DNA of 64,000 nucleotides. Source: JBPCMN01 sp013695115. Lineage in GTDB: Bacteria > Actinomycetota > Acidimicrobiia > IMCC26256 > JACDBD01. The stretch spans positions 1 through 64,000 of the forward strand of contig JBPCMN010000058.1 in the NCBI GenBank assembly GCA_051002235.1. The letters are read 5' to 3'. The translations under genes and the position numbers were made by a program. Shown in pieces: positions 32,277 to 40,819 of this stretch (position 1 is its first letter; the number at the start of each line of letters is the position of its first letter). The notes under the pieces were generated by a model. The model ran no database searches. It worked only from the letters and a program-made list of their open reading frames with translations, and was not told the origin of the DNA.

Positions 32277-33643
32277 AGTTCGGCCTGTTCTACGAGCATC
32301 AGCTCCCCCGCCCCTGGGACGACGAGTCGGAGTACAAGCTGCTCCAGCAGGCGCTCGAGCAGTGCGAGCTCGCCGACTCGCTCGGCATCGAATACGTCTG
32401 GGAGGTCGAGCACCACTTCCTCGAGGAGTACAGCCACTCGAGCGCGCCCGAGGTGTTCCTCGCGGCGGTGTCGCAGCGCACCAAGGACATGCGCCTCGGC
32501 CACGGCATCGTGCAGACGCCGCCCCCGTTCAACCACCCCGCCCGCGTCGCCGAGCGCATCGCCATGCTCGACCTCGTGTCGGGTGGCCGGGTCGACTTCG
32601 GCACCGGCGAGTCGTCGTCGGAAGCCGAGCTCGGCGGCTTCCTCATCGACCCCGAAGACAAGCGGCCGATGTGGGAGGAGGGACTCCGGGTCGCGCTGCG
32701 CTGCCTGACCGAGGAGCCGTTCACCGGCCACGCCGGGAAGTGGGTCGCGATGCCGCCCCGCAACGTCGTGCCCAAGCCCCGGCAGAAGCCGCACCCGCCG
32801 GTGTGGGTGGCGTGCAGCCGGCGCGACACGATGCACCTCGCCGCTCAGAAGGCCATCGGCGCGCTGACGTTCGCGTTCGTCGACCCCGAAGAGGCGCGCT
32901 ACTGGATCAAGGACTACTACGAGACCCTCGAGGAGCAGGGGGTGCCGATCGGCGACGCGGTCAACGCCAACGTCGCCTGCGTGTCGACGTTCATGTGCCA
33001 CCCCGACGAGGACCAGGCGCTGCTACGCGGACTGGAGGGCGCCAACTTCTTCGGCTACTCGCTGGCGCACTACTACGTCTTCGGGCGCCATCACCCGGGC
33101 AAGACCGACGTCTGGGCCGAGTACCAGAAGCGTCGGGCGGAGCAGGGCTACGACCCTGCCGCGGTGCACGCCGCGGCCGCGAACAACGACCGGCTCGGAG
33201 CCAAGGTGGTCGAGAACGGCCTGGGCGGCCTGCGCGGTGCGGTGGGGACGCCCGATCAGATCCGCGAGTACCTCCACCGCTACGAGGAGTGCGGCGTCGA
33301 CCAGGTCATCTTCGTGAGCCAGTCGGGCAAGAACCGCCACGAGCACATCATGGAGAGCCTCGACCTGTTCGGGCGCGAGGTCCTGCCCGAGTTCAAGGAC
33401 CGCGATCCCCAACACGAGCGCGACAAGGCGAAGCGCCTGGCACCGATCGTCGACAAGGTCATGGCCCGCAAGCCCGCCGAGGACCACCCGCCGCTGCCGT
33501 CGCCCGACTACGAGTTTCCCGCCATCCCCCGGGCGATGGCCGACCGCGCCGGCGCCGACGAGTTCCACCAGTTCCTCGACCAGGTCGCGGAGCAGAGCGC
33601 CGGCGGCGACAACTCCGTGCTGGAGGCGTGGCGAACCAGCTGA
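32273..33643 (+). CDS. LLM-class flavin-dependent oxidoreductase (luciferase-like)
   Basis: The 456-residue TIM-barrel protein starts VKFGLFYEHQLPRPW and continues LADSLGIEYVWEVEHHFLEE, LGHGIVQTPPPFNHPARVAE, LDLVSGGRVDFGTGESSS, the bacterial luciferase-like fold that uses FMN or F420. PPVWVACSRRDTMHLAA and VGTPDQIREYLHRYEECGVD are late-barrel landmarks. It is longer than the usual 330-370 residues because of a C-terminal helical extension. It overlaps the diiron-like gene by four bases. The substrate is unknown; terpenoid, aldehyde or pollutant oxidation are all seen in the class. Confidence 0.85.
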   Translation: MKFGLFYEHQLPRPWDDESEYKLLQQALEQCELADSLGIEYVWEVEHHFLEEYSHSSAPEVFLAAVSQRTKDMRLGHGIVQTPPPFNHPARVAERIAMLDLVSGGRVDFGTGESSSEAELGGFLIDPEDKRPMWEEGLRVALRCLTEEPFTGHAGKWVAMPPRNVVPKPRQKPHPPVWVACSRRDTMHLAAQKAIGALTFAFVDPEEARYWIKDYYETLEEQGVPIGDAVNANVACVSTFMCHPDEDQALLRGLEGANFFGYSLAHYYVFGRHHPGKTDVWAEYQKRRAEQGYDPAAVHAAAANNDRLGAKVVENGLGGLRGAVGTPDQIREYLHRYEECGVDQVIFVSQSGKNRHEHIMESLDLFGREVLPEFKDRDPQHERDKAKRLAPIVDKVMARKPAEDHPPLPSPDYEFPAIPRAMADRAGADEFHQFLDQVAEQSAGGDNSVLEAWRTS

Positions 33644-33703
33644 CCGGCTGAACGCATCCTCAGGGGGCCTTCACATTCCGCTGACAGATCGGGGCGACAC
33701 TGA

Positions 33704-34411
33704 GCCCTGTGCCACCACTCCAAGGACAGAAGCTCGGCGAGCGCGAGCGGGTCGGTCGACGCGACCACGCTGGTCGACCAAGTGGAGCGGGCGATCGGCC
33801 TGACCGGGACCGCCCGCACCGACCTCGAGCGCGCCCTGAGCGAATCGAGCAGTGAAAGCGACGGTGACCAAGCGGACAGGGAGGAGGCGGCGGCGGACGA
33901 CGAGCAGGCGGCCATGACGGGGCAGGGCCGCTACGGCGACCGCACGGTGGTCGACTCGCTGGCGCTGGCAGCGCGTTTGGTCACGTCGAAGGCGAAGCCG
34001 CGGGTGATCTACATCAACGGCATCGGCGACTTCGACACGCATCAGGGCCAGGCCGACCGCCACCCGCTGCTCATGCAGCAGCTCGACGACGGCATCGAGC
34101 AGTTCTTCACCACCGTCGGCGCCGACGAGGACGTCGCGCTCATGACCGTCTCCGAGTTCGGCCGCCGCCCGGCCGAGAACGGCAGCGGCACCGACCACGG
34201 CACCGCCAACGTGCATTTCGTCGCCGGCGCTCAGGTGCGGGGCGGTCGCTACGGAACGCCGCCGAACCTGGGGACGCTCGACCGCGGGGGCAACCTCGAG
34301 CACCACGTCGACTTCCGTGCTCTGTACGCCACCGGTCTGGACTGGCTCGGCGTCGAGTCGCGACCCGTCCTCGGCGACGACTTCGACCCGCTGCCGATCT
34401 TTCGTTCGTAG
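33704..34411 (+). pseudogene. DUF1501 protein, 5'-truncated remnant
   Basis: The C-terminal half of a DUF1501 (sulfatase-like, secreted) protein is well preserved: INGIGDFDTHQGQADRHPLL, LMTVSEFGRRPAENGSGTDH, FVAGAQVRGGRYGTPPNLG and DFRALYATGLDWLGV. The family is about 400 residues with an N-terminal Tat signal and SxRDFL-type start. Here only ~210-235 residues remain: the frame is closed by a TGA at 33701-33703, and GTG 33782 is merely the first usable start. It has no export signal, so I judge it a remnant. Confidence 0.7.
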
Positions 34412-34447
34412 CCCGGAGGACGGGCACCACCCCGGTACCCTGGCCGC

Positions 34448-35518
34448 ATGTTCGAGCGCCTCACCGATCTCGAGGCCGAGCTGGAGAAGCTCGAGTCCCG
34501 TCTCCCCGAGTTGTACGCGGCCGGGGACCAGGCGGCCGCGCGCGACGCCGGGCGGCGCCACGCCGAGCTCAAGCCGGTGGTCGACGCGTACCGGGAGTAC
34601 CGCGCGGTCGAGCAGGACGTCGCCGATGCCCGGGAGCTGCTCGAGGGCGAGGCCGACGGGGAGATGCGCGACTACCTGCGCGCCGAGGTCGAGGACAAGG
34701 AGACCGCGCTGGCCGAGCTGGATGGCCGGCTCCGCGAGCTGCTGGTGCGGGCGGATCCCAACACGGGCAAGAACGTCATCGTCGAGATCCGGGGCGCGGA
34801 GGGCGGCGAGGAGGCGAACCTCTGGGCCGGCGACCTCTTCACCATGTACAAGCGCTACGCCGAGAACCACGGCTGGAAGGTGGAGGAGCTCGCGAGCCAG
34901 CCGTCCGACATGGGCGGCTTCCGGGAGATCTCGTTTGTCGTCAAGGGCCCGGACGCGTGGGACCGACTCAAGCACGAGGGCGGGCCCCACCGGGTGCAGC
35001 GGGTGCCGGTCACCGAGAGCCAGGGCCGGGTCCACACCAGCGCGGCCACGGTCGCGGTGCTGCCCGAAGCCGAGGAGGTCGACATCCGCATCGACCCCAA
35101 CGAGCTCGAGGTCGACGTCTATCGCTCCAGCGGCCCGGGCGGGCAGTCGGTGAACACCACCGACTCGGCGGTGCGGATCACGCACAAGCCGACCGGGCTG
35201 GTCGTGACCTGCCAGGACGAGAAGAGCCAACTCCAGAACAAGGAGAAGGCGCTGCGCATCCTGCGATCGCGCCTCCTCGAGCTCGAGCGTGAGCAACAGG
35301 CCCACGAGTTGTCGTCGACCCGGCGCGACCAGGTGAAGGGGGGCGGACGCTCCGAGAAGGTGCGCACCTACAACTTCAAGGACAACCGGGTCACCGACCA
35401 CCGCGTCGGCGTCACCCTGCACTCCCTCGACCAGGTGCTTGGAGGCCAGATCGACGAGATCGTCGACGCCCTTGCCGCCGCCGAGCGAGCCGACCAGCTG
35501 GGTGCCGGCAACGGCTGA
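34448..35518 (+). CDS. prfA: Peptide chain release factor 1
   Basis: RF1 releases the peptide at UAA and UAG codons. The 356-residue protein has the helical N-terminal domain, the GGQ catalytic loop in RSSGPGGQSVNTTDSAV (about 223-239) and RTYNFKDNRVTDHR. The glutamine is methylated by PrmC, whose gene overlaps it. TACCCT at 34436-34441 lies six bases before the ATG, a leaderless promoter, so the gene is transcribed independently of the truncated DUF1501 gene. Confidence 0.97.
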   Translation: MFERLTDLEAELEKLESRLPELYAAGDQAAARDAGRRHAELKPVVDAYREYRAVEQDVADARELLEGEADGEMRDYLRAEVEDKETALAELDGRLRELLVRADPNTGKNVIVEIRGAEGGEEANLWAGDLFTMYKRYAENHGWKVEELASQPSDMGGFREISFVVKGPDAWDRLKHEGGPHRVQRVPVTESQGRVHTSAATVAVLPEAEEVDIRIDPNELEVDVYRSSGPGGQSVNTTDSAVRITHKPTGLVVTCQDEKSQLQNKEKALRILRSRLLELEREQQAHELSSTRRDQVKGGGRSEKVRTYNFKDNRVTDHRVGVTLHSLDQVLGGQIDEIVDALAAAERADQLGAGNG

Positions 35519-36422
35519 GGGCGCCAGCTGGCGGGAACTGCGAGCGCGGGCTGAGCGCGAGCTGCGCGCCGCGGGCGTGCCCGACCCCGGCAGCGAGGCG
35601 CGCTGGATGGTCGAACAGATCTCGGGATACGAAGGCGCCGAGCTGGTCGCGTCCGAAGCCGAACCGGTGCCGACACGCGGCGAGGACAACCTCACCGCGA
35701 TGCTCGAGCGTCGCGCCGGCGGCGAGCCCCTCCAGTACGTCCTGGGTGAATGGTCGTTCCGCCGCCTCGACCTGCTGGTGGACCGGCGGGTCTTGATCCC
35801 GCGCCCCGAGACCGAGGTCACGGCTGAGGTCGCGATCGAGGAGGCGCAGCGGCTCGGTGGCCGTCGCGGCGCGCCCAATCCGTGGACGGGGACGGCCGCG
35901 GCGTACACGATCGCCGATCTGGGCACGGGGTCGGGGGCACTCGCGCTCGCGCTGGCGGCGGAGCTCCCCGACGCGGAGGTCTGGGCGACCGATGCGAGCG
36001 AGGACGCGTTGGCGGTGGCGCGCGCCAACCTGGCCGGCGCCGGGCAGCCGGCAATCCGGGTGCGCCTGGCTCGCGGCGACTGGTTCGACGCGCTGCCCGC
36101 GGAGATTCGAGGCCGGCTGCGAATGGTCGTCGCCAACCCGCCGTACGTGAGTGAGGCGGAGCTCGCCGGGCTCTCGCCGGACGTCCGTGAGCACGAACCG
36201 GTGGACGCGCTCGTGAGCGGACCGACCGGTCTCGAGGCGATAGAGGTCATCGTGGCGGACGCGCCGGCGTGGCTCGAGCCCGGGGGAGCGCTCGTGTGCG
36301 AGCTCGCGCCGCACCAGCGGGACGCTGCGATCGAGCGCGCCCGGAACGCCGGCTTCGCCGAAACACTCGTTCGCCCCGATCTCACCGGCCGAGACCGGGT
36401 ACTCGTCGCCCGGCTTGGGTAA
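35502..36422 (+). CDS. prmC: Release factor glutamine methyltransferase
   Basis: It methylates the GGQ glutamine of release factors with SAM. Motif I is IADLGTGSGALALALA and the amide-binding motif is VVANPPYVS. The N-terminal helical domain has the family signature GGEPLQYVLGEWSFRRLDLLV and VLIPRPETE. The GTG at 35502 gives the normal length of 306 residues and overlaps prfA by 17 bp; an upstream ATG would add an unlikely Ser/Pro leader. Confidence 0.95.
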   Translation: MPATAEGASWRELRARAERELRAAGVPDPGSEARWMVEQISGYEGAELVASEAEPVPTRGEDNLTAMLERRAGGEPLQYVLGEWSFRRLDLLVDRRVLIPRPETEVTAEVAIEEAQRLGGRRGAPNPWTGTAAAYTIADLGTGSGALALALAAELPDAEVWATDASEDALAVARANLAGAGQPAIRVRLARGDWFDALPAEIRGRLRMVVANPPYVSEAELAGLSPDVREHEPVDALVSGPTGLEAIEVIVADAPAWLEPGGALVCELAPHQRDAAIERARNAGFAETLVRPDLTGRDRVLVARLG

Positions 36423-36431
36423 CGTGCGCGC

Positions 36432-36659
36432 GTGGCCGACCAGCTCGACGTCGAGGCGATGCTCGAGCGCTTCCGCCAGCGGGCCGCGGCGGTGGAGGAC
36501 CGGCCCCTCCCGCCGGTCGCGGGAGAGGAGCGCCAGCGCTTTGTCGAGCAGGCCCAGCTCGACTTCCAGGACTTCGCCATCGTCGGCGATGCCACCTGGG
36601 AGTTCGAGGACGGCATCCTGACGCTGCGGGTCGACCTCACGCCCAAGGACGAGTCATAG
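36432..36659 (+). CDS. Small hypothetical protein (75 aa)
   Basis: The acidic product has a helical first half (MADQLDVEAMLERFRQRAAA) and a beta-rich end (DFAIVGDATWEFEDGILTLR, VDLTPKDES). No family is recognised and no membrane segment is present. A TAACGT hexamer, which includes the prmC stop, lies six bases before the GTG, so it fits the leaderless pattern of the window. It overlaps the nitroreductase gene at ATAG and is probably its operon partner. Confidence 0.65.
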   Translation: MADQLDVEAMLERFRQRAAAVEDRPLPPVAGEERQRFVEQAQLDFQDFAIVGDATWEFEDGILTLRVDLTPKDES

Positions 36660-37270
36660 ACCGCGAGACGGTCGACCAGCTGCTCTCGACGACGCGGGCG
36701 GTGCGCAAGCGCCTCGACCTCACCCGGCCGGTGCCGCGCGAGGTGATCGTGGAGTGCCTGCGGCTGGCCATCCAGGCGCCGACCGGCTCGAACCGCCAGG
36801 GCTGGCGGTGGATGATCGTGACCGACGCCGACAAGCGCGCTGCCCTCGCCGACTGGTACGGCGACGTGTTCGGGCCCTACATCGCCAGCGCCGGTGACGA
36901 CGCCCCCAAGTCGCGCGTTGCGGAGTCGGCGATCTGGCTGGCGGAGCACCTGCACGAGGTCCCCGTGCACGTGATCCCGTGCATCGAGGACTACACCAAG
37001 GGCGCCGCCCATGCCGGCGTGTACGCGTCGATCTACCCCGCGGTCTGGAGCTTCCAGCTGGCGTTGCGCAGCCGCGGCCTCGGCACCGTCCTCACCACGC
37101 TCCACCTCCCCCACGAGCGCGAGGCGGCCGAGCTCCTCGGGATCCCCGAAGGGTTCATCCAGGCCGCGCTGCTGCCGGTCGCCTACTACGAAGGCGAGGA
37201 GTTCAAACCCGCCAAGCGCCGCCCGGTCGAGGAGATCACGTACTGGGACGAGTGGGGGAGCACGGCCTAG
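36656..37270 (+). CDS. Nitroreductase-family flavoprotein
   Basis: The ~204-residue FMN enzyme has the N-terminal FMN-phosphate motif STTRAVRKRLDLTRPVP, LRLAIQAPTGSNRQGWRWM and the C-terminal GLGTVLTTLHLPHEREAAEL. The physiological substrate is unknown; NAD(P)H-dependent reduction is usual. No ATG, GTG or TTG lies before the essential RAVRKR segment: the only candidate in the right place is ATA 36656, overlapping the upstream TAG. GTG 36701 would remove part of the FMN site. Confidence 0.8.
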   Translation: MDRETVDQLLSTTRAVRKRLDLTRPVPREVIVECLRLAIQAPTGSNRQGWRWMIVTDADKRAALADWYGDVFGPYIASAGDDAPKSRVAESAIWLAEHLHEVPVHVIPCIEDYTKGAAHAGVYASIYPAVWSFQLALRSRGLGTVLTTLHLPHEREAAELLGIPEGFIQAALLPVAYYEGEEFKPAKRRPVEEITYWDEWGSTA

Positions 37271-38410
37271 CTACGGTCCCCGGGCCCACTCGTCCTTGAG
37301 CTCCGGATGCTCCAGATGGTGGTGGTGGCGGCACAGCAACCGGACGTTGGCGGTCGAGGTCTCGCCGCCGTCGATCCAGTGGATGTCGTGGTGACCGTCG
37401 CACCATTCGGGCGGACGGTCGCAACCGGGTGCCGTGCAGTGCTTGTCCCGAGCGGTGATGGCTCGACGCAGCGCCGGCGGGATCGAGCGGGTAGCCCGAC
37501 CTACATCGATGGGCTGGCTGGCGCCATCGGTGATGATGCGGCTGACGCGCGCGTCGCAGGCGAGTCGCCGCGCGGTTTCGCCGCTGATCGGCTGATCGGA
37601 GCGGCCGAGCTCGGCGGCCGGCGCACCGGCGCGGCGCTCTAGCGTGACGAGATCGACCGTGAGGTTGAGGTGCGGCCGTTCGCCCCCGCTCATGGGCAGA
37701 TCGCCACGGTCGAGCGCGCGCCGAGCCAACTCGACGAGGGCGTCGGCCCGTCGCTGCGACGGCGTGCGGGTGTCGTTCGGACGCGGCTTGGCGAGCGGGT
37801 CGAGCGCGCTCTTCACCATGGCGGATCCCTCGGCGTCGAGCAGACCGTCGATCGTCTCCATGCCGTCGAGAATCGGCGACATGTCGAAGCGCCGCCGGTC
37901 GTACCGCTCCGCCTCGGACTGTTGGAAGCCGTCCGCGTCGACCACGTGGCGGAAGTGCTCACAGACCTGGCGGAGGGAGCCGGGGTCGTGGTCCCGGGCG
38001 ACGTCCACGAGCATGGCTTCGGCCTCGTCCCATTTCTCCGGCTCTAGGCGCTCCCTGCTATCCGCGAGCACCCGGGTGACCTGCCGGACGTGCTCGTAGC
38101 CGATGTCGCCGGCCTCGAACGCGCCGCGCGTCCGGGGCTGGTCACCGAGCCGGCGTGCGATGCGCACCCGCTCGGACGCGGCACCCGCGGTCATGCGGCC
38201 GTGGCGTCGCAGCCACGCTTTGCTCGACAGCGACCCGTCGTCGGCCCAGACGCCCGCCTCGTCCACGACCGCGAGGCGCCGCAGCGCCTGTGCCTGGAGC
38301 CGCTCGGATTCGCGGAACTGGTCGAGGGCGTCGTCGGCGATCCGCACGACCGGGACCCGGGTCAGGTCCTCTGCGGCGAGCTCGTCGATTGCGGACTGCA
38401 GGCTCCCCAT
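37271..38410 (-). CDS. DUF222-HNH endonuclease (13E12 repeat family)
   Basis: The 379-residue protein joins an N-terminal DUF222 region (ERLQAQALRRLAVVDEAGVW, SSKAWLRRHGRMTAGAASER) to a C-terminal HNH nuclease (AITARDKHCTAPGCDRPP, CDGHHDIHWIDGGETSTANV, LLCRHHHHLEH). This is the actinobacterial 13E12 family, members of which are LexA-regulated in Mycobacterium. A near-perfect SOS box lies at its promoter. AGGAGG precedes the ATG at 38410. Its biological role is not settled; DNA damage-linked repair or mobility are proposed. Confidence 0.9.
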   Translation of the reverse strand: MGSLQSAIDELAAEDLTRVPVVRIADDALDQFRESERLQAQALRRLAVVDEAGVWADDGSLSSKAWLRRHGRMTAGAASERVRIARRLGDQPRTRGAFEAGDIGYEHVRQVTRVLADSRERLEPEKWDEAEAMLVDVARDHDPGSLRQVCEHFRHVVDADGFQQSEAERYDRRRFDMSPILDGMETIDGLLDAEGSAMVKSALDPLAKPRPNDTRTPSQRRADALVELARRALDRGDLPMSGGERPHLNLTVDLVTLERRAGAPAAELGRSDQPISGETARRLACDARVSRIITDGASQPIDVGRATRSIPPALRRAITARDKHCTAPGCDRPPEWCDGHHDIHWIDGGETSTANVRLLCRHHHHLEHPELKDEWARGP

Positions 38411-38429
38411 GACCGCCTCCTCGGGAGGG

Positions 38430-38472
38430 GAACGTATGTTCGTATTCTAACCCTCATCGTCGGAGAAGGCAA
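38430..38472 (-). promoter_or_regulatory. SOS (LexA) box and promoter of the DUF222-HNH gene
   Basis: On the minus strand CGAAC-ATAC-GTTCC (38429-38442) matches the actinobacterial SOS box CGAAC-N4-GTTCG in all but the last base. It lies just downstream of a -10 (TAGAAT, 38444-38449) that has a -35 (TTGCCT, 38467-38472) 17 bases upstream. LexA bound here would cover the transcription start. Confidence 0.78.
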
Positions 38473-38534
38473 CAGATTTCTTCTGGAGGTCTGAAGTTGT
38501 GGAAAAGTGACCCTTGCCGGTGGAGAACGGAGCC

Positions 38535-40052
38535 TCAGACCGCGAGCTCGTTCGCGGCGCCGTCGGTGCGGACCCGCACCGTCCGGCCCTCCCACGCCTC
38601 TCCCGTCATCGCCTGCATCACGTCGGGTTCCCGCGAGTTCGCGAGCACCCGCGCGCCCGGCGGGGTGAGCAGCGACACGATCGCGAGCGACGGCGAACCG
38701 TCCCGCTCGATCACGACGGACATCGCCTCCACCGTCGCCTCGCCGTCGTACCCTCCCGCGATCGAACGACGCGGTAGCGCGTCGACCTCCGTCTGGGTCT
38801 TGGCTGGATCGACGCGCGCGAACCCGTCCGAAGGAGGCGTCGTCGAGTACAAGCCCAACGAATGCTTCGTCACGTACCAACCGAGCGCGCTCACCATCCC
38901 CACCGACCCCGGGTCGCGCCGGCAGGCGTCGACCATCGCCGCGATCGCGTGCGTGGGGTAGTCGTTGGCAGGCCCGCCCGCGAACGCGAGCCCGCCGGTG
39001 ACGGTCAACGGCCGCTCGTCCCCGCCGTGTCGCCCGGTCAGCCCGAGCGCTCCCATCGCGATCTGCACCGCCGACGGGAAGCAGGAGTAGAGGTCGAAGC
39101 GGGCGACGTCATCGAGGTCGACGCCCGCGGCCGCGAACATCGCCCGTCCCGCGATCCCGATCGCAGGCGACTCGGCCAGCGACGCCCGCTCGGAGAAGAA
39201 GAAGTGGTCGTGCGCGTCTGCGCCTGCAAGAGGGAACACCAAGCGGTCATCGGGAACGCCCGCGCTGCGCGCCGCTTCGTACGAACACAGCAACACGGCC
39301 GCGGCCTGGTCGACCTCGATGTTGGCGCACATCCGCTTCGTGTACGGGAACGTGACCATGCGGTTGTCGGTCGACGGCGTCCGGATCTCCTCCGGCGACC
39401 ACGCGTCTCGCGACCACGCGAAGGGATTCCCCGCCGCGACCGCCGCGAACGTCGACCACAGCTCGCTCACGTACCGCTGGTGCTCCTCGACGCTGCGACC
39501 GGCCGCCGCCCGCACTGCCGTCTCCAGCAGCGGATAGATCAGCGTCGGCGCGACCGCCAGGTGCGCCATCTCGTAGTCGTTGGTGCCGGGGCGGCCGTCG
39601 CCGAGCACCCGCGGGCACGGTGCGTCGTCGGTCTGGGCCCAGTCGAGCCACGTCTTGGGCTCTCGTCGGGCCCGCAGGCGCGTGTACATCGACTCGGCGC
39701 CGCCGAGCAGCACGACGTCGGCGTCGCCGCGGGCGACCGCGGGGGCGAGCTCGTTCACGAGCAGCTGGGGCGAGTTGCCTCCCAGCGTGGTCGTCACCGA
39801 CTGCACCGGCGCCTCCCGGCCGAGCCGTCGTGCGAGCAGGGCGCCGGGGTCGAGGTACTTCCACGACACGATGTCGACGACGGCCACGGTGTCGGCGGCC
39901 GCCGCCAACCCGGGTGCCCCGGCGTCGTCGGCGGCAGCACGCGCCGCCGAGGCCAGCAGGTCGATGGGCTCGAGCGCGGCCGCCAGGTCCTCGACCCGCT
40001 GCAACCGCTGTCCGACCCCGGCGATCACCGGCGTCCGTGGATCGACCGCCAT
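38535..40052 (-). CDS. Atypical thiolase-superfamily protein (acetyl-CoA acetyltransferase-like)
   Basis: The 505-residue protein starts MAVDPRTPVIAGVGQ and has thiolase landmarks: ADVVLLGGAESMYTRL, NIEVDQAAAVLLCSYEAAR, DLYSCFPSAVQIAMGALGL and PLTVTGGLAFAGGPANDYPTH. Where a degradative thiolase has its nucleophilic Cys, this one reads TTTLGGNSPQLLV, so the usual acyl-enzyme is unlikely. Relatives occur in actinobacterial lipid and sterol metabolism. The ATG overlaps the stop of the upstream nuclease-like gene (TGATG), so it is the last gene of a three-gene operon with two Cys-cluster proteins, an odd mix. Confidence 0.8.
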   Translation of the reverse strand: MAVDPRTPVIAGVGQRLQRVEDLAAALEPIDLLASAARAAADDAGAPGLAAAADTVAVVDIVSWKYLDPGALLARRLGREAPVQSVTTTLGGNSPQLLVNELAPAVARGDADVVLLGGAESMYTRLRARREPKTWLDWAQTDDAPCPRVLGDGRPGTNDYEMAHLAVAPTLIYPLLETAVRAAAGRSVEEHQRYVSELWSTFAAVAAGNPFAWSRDAWSPEEIRTPSTDNRMVTFPYTKRMCANIEVDQAAAVLLCSYEAARSAGVPDDRLVFPLAGADAHDHFFFSERASLAESPAIGIAGRAMFAAAGVDLDDVARFDLYSCFPSAVQIAMGALGLTGRHGGDERPLTVTGGLAFAGGPANDYPTHAIAAMVDACRRDPGSVGMVSALGWYVTKHSLGLYSTTPPSDGFARVDPAKTQTEVDALPRRSIAGGYDGEATVEAMSVVIERDGSPSLAIVSLLTPPGARVLANSREPDVMQAMTGEAWEGRTVRVRTDGAANELAV

Positions 40053-40819
40053 CACCCATCCTCCGGAGGGACAGGCCAGGCGGGCACGCCCGGCGACGCG
40101 CTGTCGGGGCAGATGGAGCGGTAGCGGCAGTGGCCGCACAGCGCGGCGTCGGCCACGCCCGCGAACTCCTGCTCACCCCACATCGCCTCGACGACCCCGC
40201 GTAGCTCCTCTTCGATCGCGGCCAGGTCGTCGTCGTCGGGCTCGAAGGGCTCGGGGTCGTCGAGGACCTCGGCGGAAAGGAACTCGTAGCGCAACCGCAG
40301 GCGGAGCCCCTCGTGCCGGGCGAGCGGCGCGAGTAGCCACACCTGGAGGCGCGCCCGGGGGTCGTCGGCGACCCGCTCGGTGAACGACTGACCCGTCTTG
40401 TAGTCGCGGGCGTCGAGTAGTCCCCGGTGGCGCCAGACCGCGTCGATGCGCCCGGTCGCCATGAACATGGGCGCCGGCCGGCGATGGAACCGGGCCCGCT
40501 CGACCTCGTGCTCACCGGCGGCGTCGTCGGGCGGACAACGTCGGGCGTGGCGCTCGACGAAACCCTGCAGCGCGCTCGAACCGTTCAGGCCGTGCGCGGC
40601 CAGGGTCCCCTCCACGTGCTCCGCATCGCGGCACGAGCCCTGCTGATGGATGTGGCGGAGGAGGTCGTGGACCAGCAGGCCCTGGTCGGGCGAGCCGCCG
40701 GCATCGCTCTCGGGCAGGCCCAGCAGCTGGGAGGCGAGGAACTCGCGCCGGCACCGCAGCCACGTGTCGAGCGACGACGCGCTGAGCGGGACGATGTCGC
40801 CCAGCAGCCGGTCAGGCAT
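40052..40819 (-). CDS. PD-(D/E)XK nuclease, RecB/Cas4-like, with C-terminal Cys cluster
   Basis: The 255-residue protein has PLSASSLDTWLRCRREFLAS at the start (the first Cys), the catalytic segment GRIDAVWRHRGLLDARDYKTG (Asp ... D-Y-K) and a C-terminal CGHCRYRSIC. Four such Cys would bind an Fe-S cluster, as in AddB and Cas4. No helicase or cas genes are near. It overlaps its upstream partner by 8 bp and the thiolase by one base. A DNA repair exonuclease role is an inference. Confidence 0.78.
   Translation of the reverse strand: MPDRLLGDIVPLSASSLDTWLRCRREFLASQLLGLPESDAGGSPDQGLLVHDLLRHIHQQGSCRDAEHVEGTLAAHGLNGSSALQGFVERHARRCPPDDAAGEHEVERARFHRRPAPMFMATGRIDAVWRHRGLLDARDYKTGQSFTERVADDPRARLQVWLLAPLARHEGLRLRLRYEFLSAEVLDDPEPFEPDDDDLAAIEEELRGVVEAMWGEQEFAGVADAALCGHCRYRSICPDSASPGVPAWPVPPEDG

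Noticed and set aside
33671..37114. A 1147-codon open frame on the minus strand opposite prfA, prmC and the nitroreductase gene
   Set aside because: It is antisense to three recognised genes and low-complexity (Arg/Ser/Ala-rich), the usual shadow of high third-position GC.
40052..40819. Cas4 of a CRISPR-Cas system
   Set aside because: No repeat-spacer array or cas gene occurs anywhere in the window; the nuclease is more simply an AddB/RecB-like repair protein.
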